In this document: positions 1-12,800 of the stretch, piece after piece
How positions within the stretch are numbered: position 1 is the first letter of the stretch
Layout of the letters: each line of letters starts with the position of its first letter
Assembly (NCBI RefSeq): GCF_000003605.2
Contig: NW_003148283.1
Coordinates: 31,017 to 51,234, forward strand
DNA from: Saccoglossus kowalevskii
Taxonomy: Eukaryota > Hemichordata > Enteropneusta > Harrimaniidae
Length of the DNA: 20,218 nt
Reading direction: 5' to 3'
Position numbers and translations under genes: made by a program
Notes under the pieces: generated by a model
The model's database searches: none
Told to the model about the DNA's origin: nothing
What the model saw: only the letters and a program-made list of their open reading frames with translations

Positions 1-738
1 TCAGCTTGAGTGTGGGCACGAAATTACTATTTGAATTTTTGATATCTTTTTTCATTATACAGAAATTTGACTCCAAAGCTTGGGTAACCTTTCACCAGCA
101 ACGGCTTTTAACTCCTCTGTTATTTTTTTTTGGATTGGCTGATCTTGTTCATACTTGAAAGTTAGGTCGTACCGTCACTGATTGGACAAAAATCCTGGCC
201 AACCACGGCCATTGCAACAGCCAAAACTTATTTTTGAATACTTTCGCCCAAATGTATTATCACTTACCAGTGTTCAAATGGCCATGCGTTTTATTTTGGC
301 TACATTGCGCACTGGTAAGAGTTCATCGGCGCCGACATTGTTACACTGTATCAATGTAATCCCAACGCAACTTTGAACTTTGAATGAACTGTAAATGCTG
401 CATTCATTCGAGAAAATACTATCGCAAAACGGTTGGAAATAATAAGTTTAACAGCAGAATACGTCATTGTAATAAACTAAATGACTTCTAAAGACTGAAT
501 GGTTTTTGCGAAATTTATTGGTGCGGCAAAATCTTTGTTTGGTGTTTCCACATGTTTTAATTAATAATTTATAAAATATTTTGACAACTTGAATTATTTA
601 TATGAGTTGGATATATGTTAACTCATTGCCTCAAGCAAACCTCCACTACTCATCAAGATGAATGGAAAAAACTACATTAGCAGTCAATATGTTAATATTA
701 TTGCCTTGAAATTTTCTGTTCTTTAAGGAAAATTAGCC
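1..738. other. 5' flanking sequence, no gene seen
   Basis: AT-rich sequence upstream of the first coding exon. It holds a TATAAAA at 570-576, about 165 bp before the proposed start codon, and two ATTGG (inverted CCAAT) boxes near 134 and 181. These could belong to a promoter but such strings are common in AT-rich DNA. An open frame at 182-376 has no recognisable content. A non-coding first exon could lie here or further upstream. Confidence 0.3.
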
Positions 739-817
739 ATGTCTTCAGACAAGTCAAAGTCACAGAGACGTATAAATATATTAATAGAAGCATTCAAATG
801 TGCTGCAAATAACACTG
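739..817 (+). CDS. Exon 1 (start codon) of the acyl-CoA synthetase-like gene
   Basis: ATG at 739 has a purine at -3 and an in-frame TAA at 724-726. It encodes 26 residues beginning [11 protein letters not shown] and ends ACT G before a strong donor, GTAAGT, so the phase is 1. That phase fits exon 2, where the split codon becomes Gly. The segment is basic and not conserved in the family, so its call rests on the splice signal, the phase and the upstream stop only. An alternative is transcription from inside intron 1 with an ATG at 3148, which reads in frame through the exon 2 acceptor. Confidence 0.6.
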
Positions 818-3800
818 GTAAGTATAACTGTAGTTATATACAGACATTATAACAGTGGGGTAGTTCATGTATCCCTTATACATTGCCTATCCATATCATT
901 TGTACGTGTATACATTAGATATAACGATATGTGTCAAGCGTGATGTAATGTAATTGTAAAATGTAAGTGTAAATTGGCTGCTTTCTTTCCACGAACTCTG
1001 AAAAGTTGCGAATAAGATTTTTGTGCATTTAATATATTAACATTAGATATAATAATAATAATAAATATAGCTGCATAGCAGCGATGACGGGTTTCGAGCC
1101 TGCGTGGCTAATGGTAAATTGCACTTGCTTGATTGATTGATTGATTGCTTGCATATAGTATCAGAGATACTATATGCTAAATTGATTGTCAAACAAGCGG
1201 GTAGTCTTTATGAAGATAATTTTTTGAGTTGTTTTTTTTGCATTTTTGTGACAAATTCAAAACCACTTGAATCAAGGGAAATATTTTCAAGAACACATAA
1301 TCATCTTATTGAATGGATGTTGTATGCCAACTTTGGTTTAAATCAGGCAAATTGTTATAGCGTGATTTCACTTTTTCCTAAATCCAAGATGGCTGCCAAA
1401 GGAAGCCATTTTTCACAAATCTGCTTCAAATACTTTGTAGAGCTATCAACATAGGTGCCATATTCTAAATTGCTTGTCAAACAGTCAGTGTTTAAGAAGA
1501 TCATTTTTTGAGGTTTTTTGCTTTATTTTAATGAATTCAAGACGCCAAAACCAGTTGAATCATGGGAAATATTTTCATGAGCACATAATCATCTTGCTTA
1601 CTGGATGTTGTATGCCAAGTTTGGTTTCAATCTGGCAAACTGTTTATGAGTTATAGCGTAATATCAATTTTTACTAAATCCAAGATGGCTGCCAAAGGAA
1701 GCCATTTTTCAAAAATCTGCCTTAGTAACTTTGTAGAGCTATCAACAGAGGTACTATATGCTAAATGGATTGTCAAACAAGCAAGCATTTTTTAAGAAGA
1801 TAATTTTTTGAGGTTTTTTGCATTTGTTGAATAAATTCAAGATGGCCGCCAAAACCATTTGAATCATGGTAAATATTTTTATGAACACATAATCACCTTA
1901 CTGAAGGGATGTTGTATGCAAAGTTTGGTTTAAATCTGGCAAATTGTTCATGTGTTATAGCGTACTTTCACTTTTTACTAAATCCAAGTAAGCTGCCAAA
2001 GGAAGCCATTTTTCAAAAATCTGCTTCAGTAACTTTGTAGAGCTATGGACGTAGGTGCTGCAAAGCAAATTTCTAATCACATGAATGAGCCATTTTTTAA
2101 GTAGAAGATTTTTAAAGTTTGATGTCAATTTTCAGAAAATCCAATATGGCGGCAAAGGTCACATGACCGCTAAAGTTTTTATTGCTGATATTTGCTAGAC
2201 ATGAGCCAATGATGCCACACAAAAAAACCCGAAGTTCCTAGAACCTTAGAAAGTGGTGCAATTGAGTACTTCCGGTTTGTGTTCTACCTAAGATGGCAGC
2301 CAGGTCATGTGACCTACATAGCTGGTTTTGGGGTATGCACTACAAATCATGGCTCTTTATCAGCATGCTTCACTGATTCTGTTCTAAACTTTTTGTATTT
2401 TTGGCAATCCCATGATGTATCCTTGGAAGGAAAAGATGATAAGGTTATTATGAGGATACCTCAAAGTATGCACTCAGACAGTACGTTTTCTCCCTGCACT
2501 GCTCGTCACTGTCTTTGTGCATACTTTGAGGTATCCTCGTAATAACTTCATGTTATTTATTATATTTACAAATACAGTATAGTAGCAATAAAACAAAGTT
2601 TAACAATAATAATGAAATAATAAAGAAAGAGAAAATATTGTAAAGTATAAAAGTAAAATGTAATGTAATATTTTTTATAAAACTAATAATAATAAAATTC
2701 AAAACTATCAACTCTCTATTCTTTCTTGAAAGTCTTTGTAAATAAACAGTGAAACCTATTTTATAATTTCACACTCATCTGCATAGAGCAATTGAATGAA
2801 TGTATTGTGTGGTAGAAAATTAAATTCAGACAAAAGCTGCTGGCAAACCATGAGTAAATGTAATTCATATTCAATCACATTTATGTTGCACTGTTTGCAC
2901 TTTCTTTTATTTAGTGTTGTTTTGTGGGTGTGTGTACTTGCATGCCCTTTTCAATTTCAAGCTTTGTGTGCTTGTTCTCAATTTTAGCAATGCTTTTCTG
3001 TGTTTAATGTTTTGTAATGTCAATTATGGCTCAAAAGGATTAAAATTTGGTGTTGAAAATAAGTTGTGGTGATACACATTTTATTTGTTGTGAAAATCTG
3101 TTATAGTTTTTTGGGAAGAAATTTAACTAAGATATCTATTTGTCAAAATGATGCGCACCTGCAAGCCAGAACGAAAATGTTTTTTTTTTATATATCATGT
3201 TTTAGGTATCGTTAGAAGCAAATATCCCGATGTCAGAGTACCCACAGATTTATCAGTTCATCAATTTGTCTTGTCCAAATTTGATCACTATGGAGACAGA
3301 GATGCTATGGTTAGTAACAAAAATGTGAATTAAACATTTAGTGTTTCCTACTATTATACATTGCCAGGTACGTACGTCTATGGTAGTAGGTAATTGTTTG
3401 TGTGATAATTAAATTATTCCTGTGTCCCTAATACCATGTACCATCAGGTGTTTGTTTTAATTACTGTAAAATGACTAATTTTCACTGGGTTTAAATTTCA
3501 TTGATTTACCATTTCAGGCATATTCAGTGGGTTTTAAATTCACGGTTTCGTCATTTAGATAACGTGTTCTATGCTAAATTTTACATATTTACTGGGTTTT
3601 AATTTAGCGCATTTTCTAGTCAGCGAAATAAGCTAAATTAAAACCCAGTGAATAATTACCCCCTTTACAGTAAATTAAAGTCAAAACATTTTTCCATGAA
3701 GGAAAATCTGAGGTGGAACAGAAAAGAACACAAATCTGTGATCGATGAAAATTCTAGAAACCAATAAGTTCCGAAAACCTCCCAAATAATTAGGTGGTCA

Positions 3801-6800
3801 AATTCAACTACGAACACAAAATAACATACGAAGTAACATAAAATACTACAACAAGTAACACAAAATACCACAAATTACCACACATAGTGTGGTAACAAAA
3901 ATTCCAAAGTATCATTCAAAGTACCGCCCACAATACCACCCACAGTACCACCCGCAGTACCACCCACAATACCACCCGCAGTACCACCCACAGTACCACC
4001 CGCAGTACCACCCACAGTACCACCCACAGTACCACCCACAGTACCACCCGCAGTACCACCCACAGTACCACCCGCAGTACCACCCGCAGTACCACCCACA
4101 GTACCACCCACAGTACCACCCGCAGTACCACCCAAAGTACCACCCACAGTACCACCCGCAGTACCACCCACAGTACCACCCGCAGTACCACCCACAGTAC
4201 CACCCGCAGTACCACCCACAGTACCACCCGCAGTACCACCCACAGTACCACCCACAGTACCACCCGCAGTACCACCCACAGTACCACCCACAGTACCACC
4301 CACAGTACCACCCAAAGTAAAGATGTTGCGCATGAAGCTCATTTTCTTTAGCAGGATTCATGGCAATGTTTGAATGTGTAGGTAGCTGATAACTAAATGA
4401 CAATGCCATTGGTCCAGAGGGTAGTATGTTAAATATACTAATACATGGAATTAACATACACCCTGGTATTGTTGTGTATAAGTATGGTACATTTTAGTTT
4501 ATACAATCAAGCCTTGCTTTTCATGACCAAGTAAATTATTTTTGTGGAGAAAAAGTATTATGCAATTTGTAATTTTGCAACTATTTTATAGCAATGTGTA
4601 CTAGTCTGTCATAGCACTGTGCATTTTCTCATCTCATCTGAAACAATTTCTTAACATAGAAACACGCAAGGTCAATCTTCTCAGAAATGTTTGACTGTGT
4701 ATTTTGCTTTCTTCATCCATCTTCCAGTTTCCATAGTAACGCCTAACTCTCTGTTAATACGTTTCAGATCGATGGGGTAACTGGTAAGTCGTACACCTTC
4801 CGGCAATTAAAAGACCTTGTTTATCGATGTGGAAGTGGGTTAACTAAAGCTGGATTCCGCCAAGGAGATGTGTGCATTTTATACCTACCAAACCTGCCAG
4901 AATTCTTTGTTGCATTTTATGGCGTTGCATCTATTGGAGGAACCATATCCACTGCAAATCCAGTGTACACTGTTTGTATGTATGTTTTTCTAATTATAGT
5001 AAAAATGCATTAATATTTATATTTATTCAGTGCTTGCTTAGGCAGAATAGTGTGCACATTGTCAGAGGTTGTTACCAGCTAGTTGAAAGATTATGGCAGT
5101 TTTATTCAGGTGAATCTGTACGTTGCAAGCTGGAAACTGTGATTTTCACTGCACTGCGACTCTGCACATTCGGAATGTTCAACAACTGTCATGCCTTCCG
5201 GTTTGTTGACCCTAGGTTACGCGATATGTGCAAGGGCACAATCGATCAACGTTCAAACGCTATCAATTTGGGAACCGGAAATTGTTTGTAATCAAGATGA
5301 CTTGAGTAATTTTTTTACCAAAATTGTGTGTTTTTTTAAACATTTTTCAGTCATACTGTATGTGTTCCAAGGTGGTTATTAACTTGGTACTAACATCACT
5401 CATTGTGGGTTAATGAGACATGTCATTTTGTTTCATAATATATCAAAATTGGTAGGCTGGTGGCCATCTTATTATTTGGAAATGTTGTACCAATTTCGTT
5501 CATATTTGGCACATACATAGTACATATTGGAATACATGTTCTTCTCAGTTTGTTTCATAATCACATCAAAGATGACCAACTTGTTTACCATACTACTATA
5601 TCTCCAAGGCTTTTGGACCATTTTCATTCATATTTGTCACATACATATAAGAATTCATGTTCATGTCAGTTTGCTCCAAAATCAGATCAAAGATGACCGA
5701 CTGGTATCCATCTTGTGTTTTGAAAAATCAGGTATCTTGGACAGGATTTATCAGTTACAAACTTTATACATTTTGAGATACATGTCCATGATGATTCGTT
5801 TCGTGTTCAAATCTAAAATGAGCAACTGGAAGCCATCCTGTTTTTTTCCCAAATTATACATAGGATGATAGTTAGGATACATTTTGTTTCACAATCAAAG
5901 CAAAAATGGTTGCCTGCTCTTGCTTTTTGATCAAACTACTATATCTATAACTACTACATGAGCCTACACAATGGAAATTCAATTTGGAATTTCATACCAT
6001 ATATTTTGATTTTGTAAGAGTCATTTAATACATCTAATTTCTGTAGATACTGGATCAGCCAATTAAATTCACTCTTAATTCACTTCCCCTACTTCCAACA
6101 GGGATAATTTCATGAACAATGACTTATTTTCAAATGTCCTACCTGTTCCTCAGATAAATGTGGTACAGGCGCAACATAATGGTTGGAATCTTTTCAGTTA
6201 GGATTTCAATAAAACTAATGGTCTTTCTTTCAAAATATTTACAAAAAAAATAATGTTATGTGTCATCAACCATTTCCCAGACATGGTTTTATTCAAGCTA
6301 GGTATTAACAAACCACGTGATGAGTTTAATACTGGGAAAGATGTTTTGTTGCCCGATTTGATTCAAAATGGCCGTTTTGCAGCCATGTTGTGTTTTTATA
6401 AGAAGCAGACCAGACTAGCCCCACATCAACTAATTCTGCTTCCCAGCCCAAAACACCTTAAGTTTGTATAATTATTTGTTATCTATTAATATTCATTATT
6501 TATTAATCAATAAACCAACCTGAACTTCCAAGAAACCAAATAGCCTGGAAAGCTTTGGTTTTCTGCTCACTTTTTATTCAGGGTATCTGTGTAAATTTTC
6601 TACAACTTCATCCAACCAAATACAAATCACATTCACATAACTCTCCACCAGGAATTGCCAACCAATCAGAACTTGCCTTACGAGAAAGTGACTTGTAACA
6701 TGAGTTTTGATTGGTTTGTCATTTTGTCAGATGTACACCAATGACCATTTCATGAAAAGTGACTAAAACCTTGTTCTAATAATTTAAAGTCACATTCATT

Positions 6801-9800
6801 GTCTTTGATATGGGACCCATATACAATGTATACAAAGTGTGTAAAAGCATTGTTTGTTTCCATAAAATTAAAACACATGCTGCATGATGACTCTGTAAAG
6901 CACTTTTTAATTTTTCCTGATTATAACATTTACGAAGAGTCATTACATAAAAAGTGATGTGCATATGTTGTGTTTCTTCACTTTATTTCAGATGAATTAA
7001 CTACTCAACTTAAACATTCCGGTGTTCTATGGATGATAACAACATCTGAGTTGGCTGGTAAGGCCAGACAGGCAGCACAGAGGGTCTCTGGGATTAAGGT
7101 AAGTATATATCAACAGAATGCCATCTGAGTTGGCTGGTAAGGCCAGACAAGCAGCACAAAGGGTCTCTGGGATTAAGGTAAGTATATATCAAGAGAATGC
7201 CATCTAAGTTGCCTGATGAGACCAGGCAGGCAGCACTGAGGGTGTCTGGGATTAAGGTAAGTATATATCACCAGAACGCCATCTAAGTTGCCTGATAAGG
7301 CCAGACAGGCAGCACATATGGTGTATGGGATTAAGGTAAGTATATATCAAGAGAACGGCATCTAAGTTGCCTGATAAAGCCATACAGACAGCACATATGG
7401 TGTCTGGGATTATGGTAAGTATATATCAAGAGAACGGCATCTAAGTTGCCCGATAAGGCCAGACAGGCAGCACATATAGTGTATGGGATTAAGGTAAGTA
7501 TATATCAAGAGAACGGCATCTAAGTTGCATGATAAGGCCATACAAGGCAGCACATAGGGAGTCTGGGATTAAGGTAAGTACATATCAACAGAACGCCATC
7601 TAAGTTGGATGTTGAAGACAGATAGGAAGTACAGAGGGTGTCTAGGATTAAGGTAACTATATATCAACAGAACGCCATCTAAGTTGGCTGTTAAAGACAG
7701 ATAGACAGTACAGAGGGCGACTGGGATAAAGGTACACCAACAGAACGCCATCTGGAGTATTTTTACTACCTGTAATTTTGCGATACAGGTCAGGTTTAAA
7801 ATGGCCATTTTTTCAAATTGCTGTTTTCATCTCGCTACATGCCTACACTGGTAGCATTCCATTTTACATATATGTCGTCATGTCACAGCTATTGACATGC
7901 ATTCATTTGAAGTTGTTTCAAGGCGAATAAACAGTAAAACGTATTTCAACCTTTTTAGAGACTCATGGCTGTCATGAATGGATTTGGTACAAACATAACG
8001 AGAAGACATATACACTGGAGTCGATAGCATTTCTATTATACTTGTATTTACATCATGTAAGCTACATACTACGGGACATGAGTGTACATGTACTCTCACA
8101 GTTTTCCAATTTAAGTAATTTTATCTTACATTGCAAACTGTTTCATGTCATAATGACTGATTTTTTATATGGTATCAGTTTCGTTATAAACTTCTCATTA
8201 TTTTAGGCTTTGTATGTGATTGGTGATGAATCCATGGAAGGATGTAGATCTTTCGCCGCCGACTTAATGGAGGATGACGGATCAGCGTTTCCTACCGATG
8301 TTCGAATTAACCCAGCGGAAGATGTCGTTGCTTTACCATATTCAAGCGGTACAACTGGTTTACCGAAAGGTGTGATGTTGACACATAGAAACATGGTTTG
8401 TAATCTCCATCAAATGAGGTTAGTCGTACCGATTTAATGCCTGATATCATGCCTTAAATAAATAAAACACCCAGTACATAATATGACGTTATATTACGAG
8501 ATTATCGCAAATCATGGACGAATGTAGTACAGTGATACCGGCATACAGGGTTTCATCATTTCTGGTTTTGCATCGAGGTCTGTAGAGAGCACTAACTATT
8601 AAATTCATTGAAATTTGTCAAGTTTGTCAATTTACCAGAGACCCTGAGTTTCCATCCCAAAAGGCCAAACTCTCGTAGAATATCTCTCACTCATTACTGT
8701 ACACCCATATATTTTAACTGACAATTGATTTTCACAAATTCACATATGTTCACATATATTTAATTTATCAGATTTTGCATATCAATGAAAATAGCACAAT
8801 TTAAACCAGTCAATAATTAATGCATTTACAGTATTTTGTGTAAATTCTTATGATAAATTTTCTAAATTTCACAAATATGGCAAACAAAATTATTGTCGTC
8901 TGCAATGGCTTGCTTGTGAACGCAGAAGTTTTGACGATCTGCAATCACGATGTTAATTAGTGTCTATATTTTGTACAAAATCTCAATCTCGCTAACTCCC
9001 TAACTTGAATTTTGATAAAAATTGCAACCATTATGAAATGAAAACATCATGTTTAGTCTGTAGTTACATGTATTCCCCAAATTTCTGTACAATAGGCGAT
9101 ATGGGGTACAATGAAGGAGTTGTACAGTAATATTAGAAAATAAACTGGGGAACACATTGATGAATTTGAAAAATAAATCAAATTTTAGGGGCAAAGTTTT
9201 TACGAATGTGTTTAATATTGGAATTGTTATCTATAGTCACTCCCAAGTACTTAGCTATGCGAATGCCTTCTACTGGTGAACCATAAGCATTCAAGAAAAC
9301 CACGTGACTGCACTGCTCCACGGGGTGTGTAAATTATTGTATTGGTCTGTCAATATTGACTGTCACGTTTGTTTGCATTGCACCACTTGCACACTTTTTG
9401 GAATTCTTGAAGCTGACGAGGAGAGATAAAAAAAATAGTGGTGTCCCTATAGTGGTATGAGGGTCAATAGTCGCATACTAGCCACCGAGATATTTAAATC
9501 TGAATGATGACAACTATCACAAACATGCAAAACTTGTTTTCCATGTCATTATGACAATAACTCAAGTTTATTTAATTCTCAGAACCCCAGGATTACTGGA
9601 TTTTTCAGTTGATGATGTTATACTGTGTGTTTTACCATTCTATCATTCCTATGGGATGATTACTGTGCTTGCCAATGCTATAAGTCAAGGAGCAAAACTA
9701 GTCACAATGCCAAAATTTGAACCTCAACAATTCTTGCAACTCATTGAAAAATACAAGGTAATGATGATAATAATTCTCAAATTTGTATGTTACGCTGCTT

Positions 9801-12800
9801 TGTGAATTCAAGGGAATCACTGCATGGAGGCATTGTTGTATTTACTGTAGTATGTCTGTTTTCTGAATTCAAAGCGATGATTTGATTCCATCACATTAAT
9901 TCAAAATGAGGCTTGTATATTTTTTTGCAGATAACACAAGGTCTGCTTGTTCCACCAATAGTTTTGTTTCTAATAAAACACCCAATGGTTGATCAGTATG
10001 ATCTGTCTAGTCTAGTAAATATATTGAGTGCGGTGCCGAACATGTAACTGAACTCAAGAAAAAACTAAAGAACGAAAATCTAATTGTGAGACAAGGTAAA
10101 GGGAATATACATCGATTAACCCTTTGATTTTGTATCGATAAACGGTATACTATATATTATCATATGCACAAGACAAGTTAAACAACACTTATGGATTGAC
10201 CACTTTGCATGTCTACATGTGTGCGTGTGTGCATGCATGTGTCCAGACCTACATGTATGTCTTAGACATGCCTGGACGGATTATATGCAAACTACATATG
10301 CACATCAATTTCACAATTTTTGTGCTGAAAAATCATCAAAATCAAACATTTCTGCCTATTTACAAATGGATTTTGTTAAAACTAGGTATGTATAAATGTA
10401 CATTGTCATTATGGGATCGTGATGCATATCATTTTGTTATCCAGTTCGAATTTTAAATGGTCGACTGGCGGCCATTTTGTTTTAATAAATGCGGTTTTAG
10501 TGCCATATCTCTAACATGCTTTGACTGATTATGTTCAAATTTTATATATTCATTATTCATCATGTCATAGATATACATATATGTTTTTTTCGACGATCCA
10601 TTTAAAAATGGCTGATCAGTGGCCATTTTGTTTTAATTAATGCTGTTCCAGAGCAATATCTCCCATTATGTACCGTTATGTACACTTAACATTAAGTACT
10701 CGTTTGACGATCAGTAGTTTTGTAATAATGATAATTTATTGACACAACACCATATGAACATACAGCAGTATGTTCATTAAAATGAAATATACATAATTTG
10801 CAAAAGCTATTATAAGTTTAGCGTCTGAAGCACTTGATAAATAATTTGCATTCTTGAATTTACTTAATTTATCAAACTCTAAAGGTAATCTTTACTGAAA
10901 AAGATTTTTTAGTAACAGTGATGTAAGGTCTTTATTGCTTGCAATATAATGTTTTGACAGCATATGGATTAACTGAAACTGGTCCTGCTACAAATATTTG
11001 TTCCCGATTTGAAGAATTTCATCCTGGTTCCGTTGGACAGTTATTACCAAACACACTTGGCAAGGTACAAGTCACCTGCTGTTGTTGACATTCTCATTTC
11101 CATTGTTCACCCTCTCACTTTCATTGTTGACCCTCTCACTTTCATTGTTGACCTTCTCACTTCCATTGTTGACCTTCTCGCTTCCACTGTTGACCCTCTC
11201 ACTTCCATTGTTGACCTTCTCGCTTCCACTGTTGACCTTCTCACTTTCATTGTTGACCATCTCACTTTCATTGTTGAAGCTCTCAATTTCATTGTTGACC
11301 CTCTGACTTTCATTGTTGACCCCCTCACTTTCATTGTTGACCCTCACTTTCGTTGTTGACCCTCTCAATTTAATTGTTGACCCTCTCACTTTCGTTGTTG
11401 ACCCTCTCACTTTCATTGTTGACTCTCTGTCTTTCATTGTTGACCTGCTCACTTTCGTTGTTGACCCTCTGACTTTCATTGTTGACCTCTCACTTTCATT
11501 ATTGACCCTCTCACTTTCATTGTTGACTCTCTCACTTCCATTATTGACCCTCTCACTTTCATTGTTGACTTTCTCACTTTCATTGTTGACCCTCTCACTT
11601 TCATTGTTGACCCTCTCACTTCCATTATTGACCCTCTCACTTTCATTGTTGACCTTCTCACTTTCATTGCTGATCCTCTCACTTTGTTGTTGACCCTCTC
11701 ACTGTCATTGTTGACCTTCACATTTCCATTGTTGACCCTCTGACCTCCATTGTTGACATTCTCACTTCCATTGTTGACCTTCTCGCTTCCACTGTTGACC
11801 CTCTCTCTTCCACTGTTGACCTTCTCACTTTTATTGTTGACCCTCTCGCTTTTATTGTTGACCCTCTCACTGTCATTGTTGACCTTCACACTTCCATTGT
11901 TGAATCTCTCACTTCCATTGTTGACCCTCTCACTTCCATTGTTGACCCTCTCACTTCCATTGTTGACCTTCTCACTTCTATTGTTGACCCTCTCAATCTC
12001 ATTGTTGACCCTCTCACTTTCGTTGTCGACCCTCTCAATTTCATTGTTGACACTGTCTTTCATTGTTGAGCTGCTCACTTTCGTTGTTGACCGCTGACTT
12101 TCATTGTTGACCCTCTCACTTTCATTGCTGACTCTCTCACCTTGTTGTTAACCCTCTCACTTCCATTGTTGTCCCTCTCACTTTCATTGTTGACACTCTC
12201 ACTTTCATTGTTGACCCTCTCATTTTCTTTGTTGACCCTCTCACTTTCGTTGTTGAATCCCTCACTTTCATTGTTGAAGCTCTCAATTTCATTGTTGAAG
12301 CTCTCATTTTCGTTGTTGACCCTCTCACTTTCGTTGTTGAAGCCCTTAATTTCATTGTTGACACGCTCATGTTCGTTGTTGACCCGCTCACTTTCATTGT
12401 TGACCCTCTCAACTTTATTGTTGACACTCAATTTTATTGTTGACCTCCTCACATCTATTGTTCACCTCTCACTTTTATTGTTGACCCTCTCACTCTATTG
12501 TTGACCCCTCACTTCTAATGTTGACCCTCTCATTTCTACTATTGATTCTCTCACTTTCATTGTTGACCCTCTCACTCTGTTGTTGACCCCTCACTTCTAT
12601 TGTTGATCCACTCAATTTCACTGTTGACCCTCTCACTTTTATTGTTGACCCTCTGACTTCCATTGTTGACTCTCTCACTTCCACATTGACTCTTTCATTT
12701 TACTATAATAGTAAAATTATTGTTGCCTTTTGTAAAATTTCTGTTACATGCTGTAATAGAACTAAGCATTCCAAGAATAGTCTGCAAAGCATGCATAATT

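Noticed and set aside
182-376. 64-codon + frame upstream of the gene
   Set aside because: No motif, no splice continuity with exon 1, and size expected by chance.
1075-1115. tRNA-derived SINE promoter (GGGTTTCGAGCC resembles a B box)
   Set aside because: No matching A box at the right distance and no tRNA fold or A-rich tail.
3875-4457. Long open frames on both strands giving (GGTV)n, (YHPQ)n, (YCGW)n proteins
   Set aside because: All are translations of the 12-bp minisatellite, open in several frames at once, without domains or splice support.
4872-5382. Overlapping + frames of 139 and 63 codons after exon 3
   Set aside because: They start inside exon 3 in a different frame and run into intron; no family similarity.
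7117-7177. Extra exons made of the 79-bp units
   Set aside because: The only AG just upstream (CAACAG) has no pyrimidine tract, and reading from it in phase 0 meets TGA at once.
7569-8394. Minus-strand frames at 7569-7808, 7878-8099 and 8203-8394
   Set aside because: The last is the antisense shadow of exon 5; the others lie in intron 4 or its repeat array with no recognisable content.
11009-12684. Many open frames with [21 protein letters not shown] or MKVRGST repeats
   Set aside because: Artefacts of the 21-bp minisatellite; both strands are open at once and the region is an intron.
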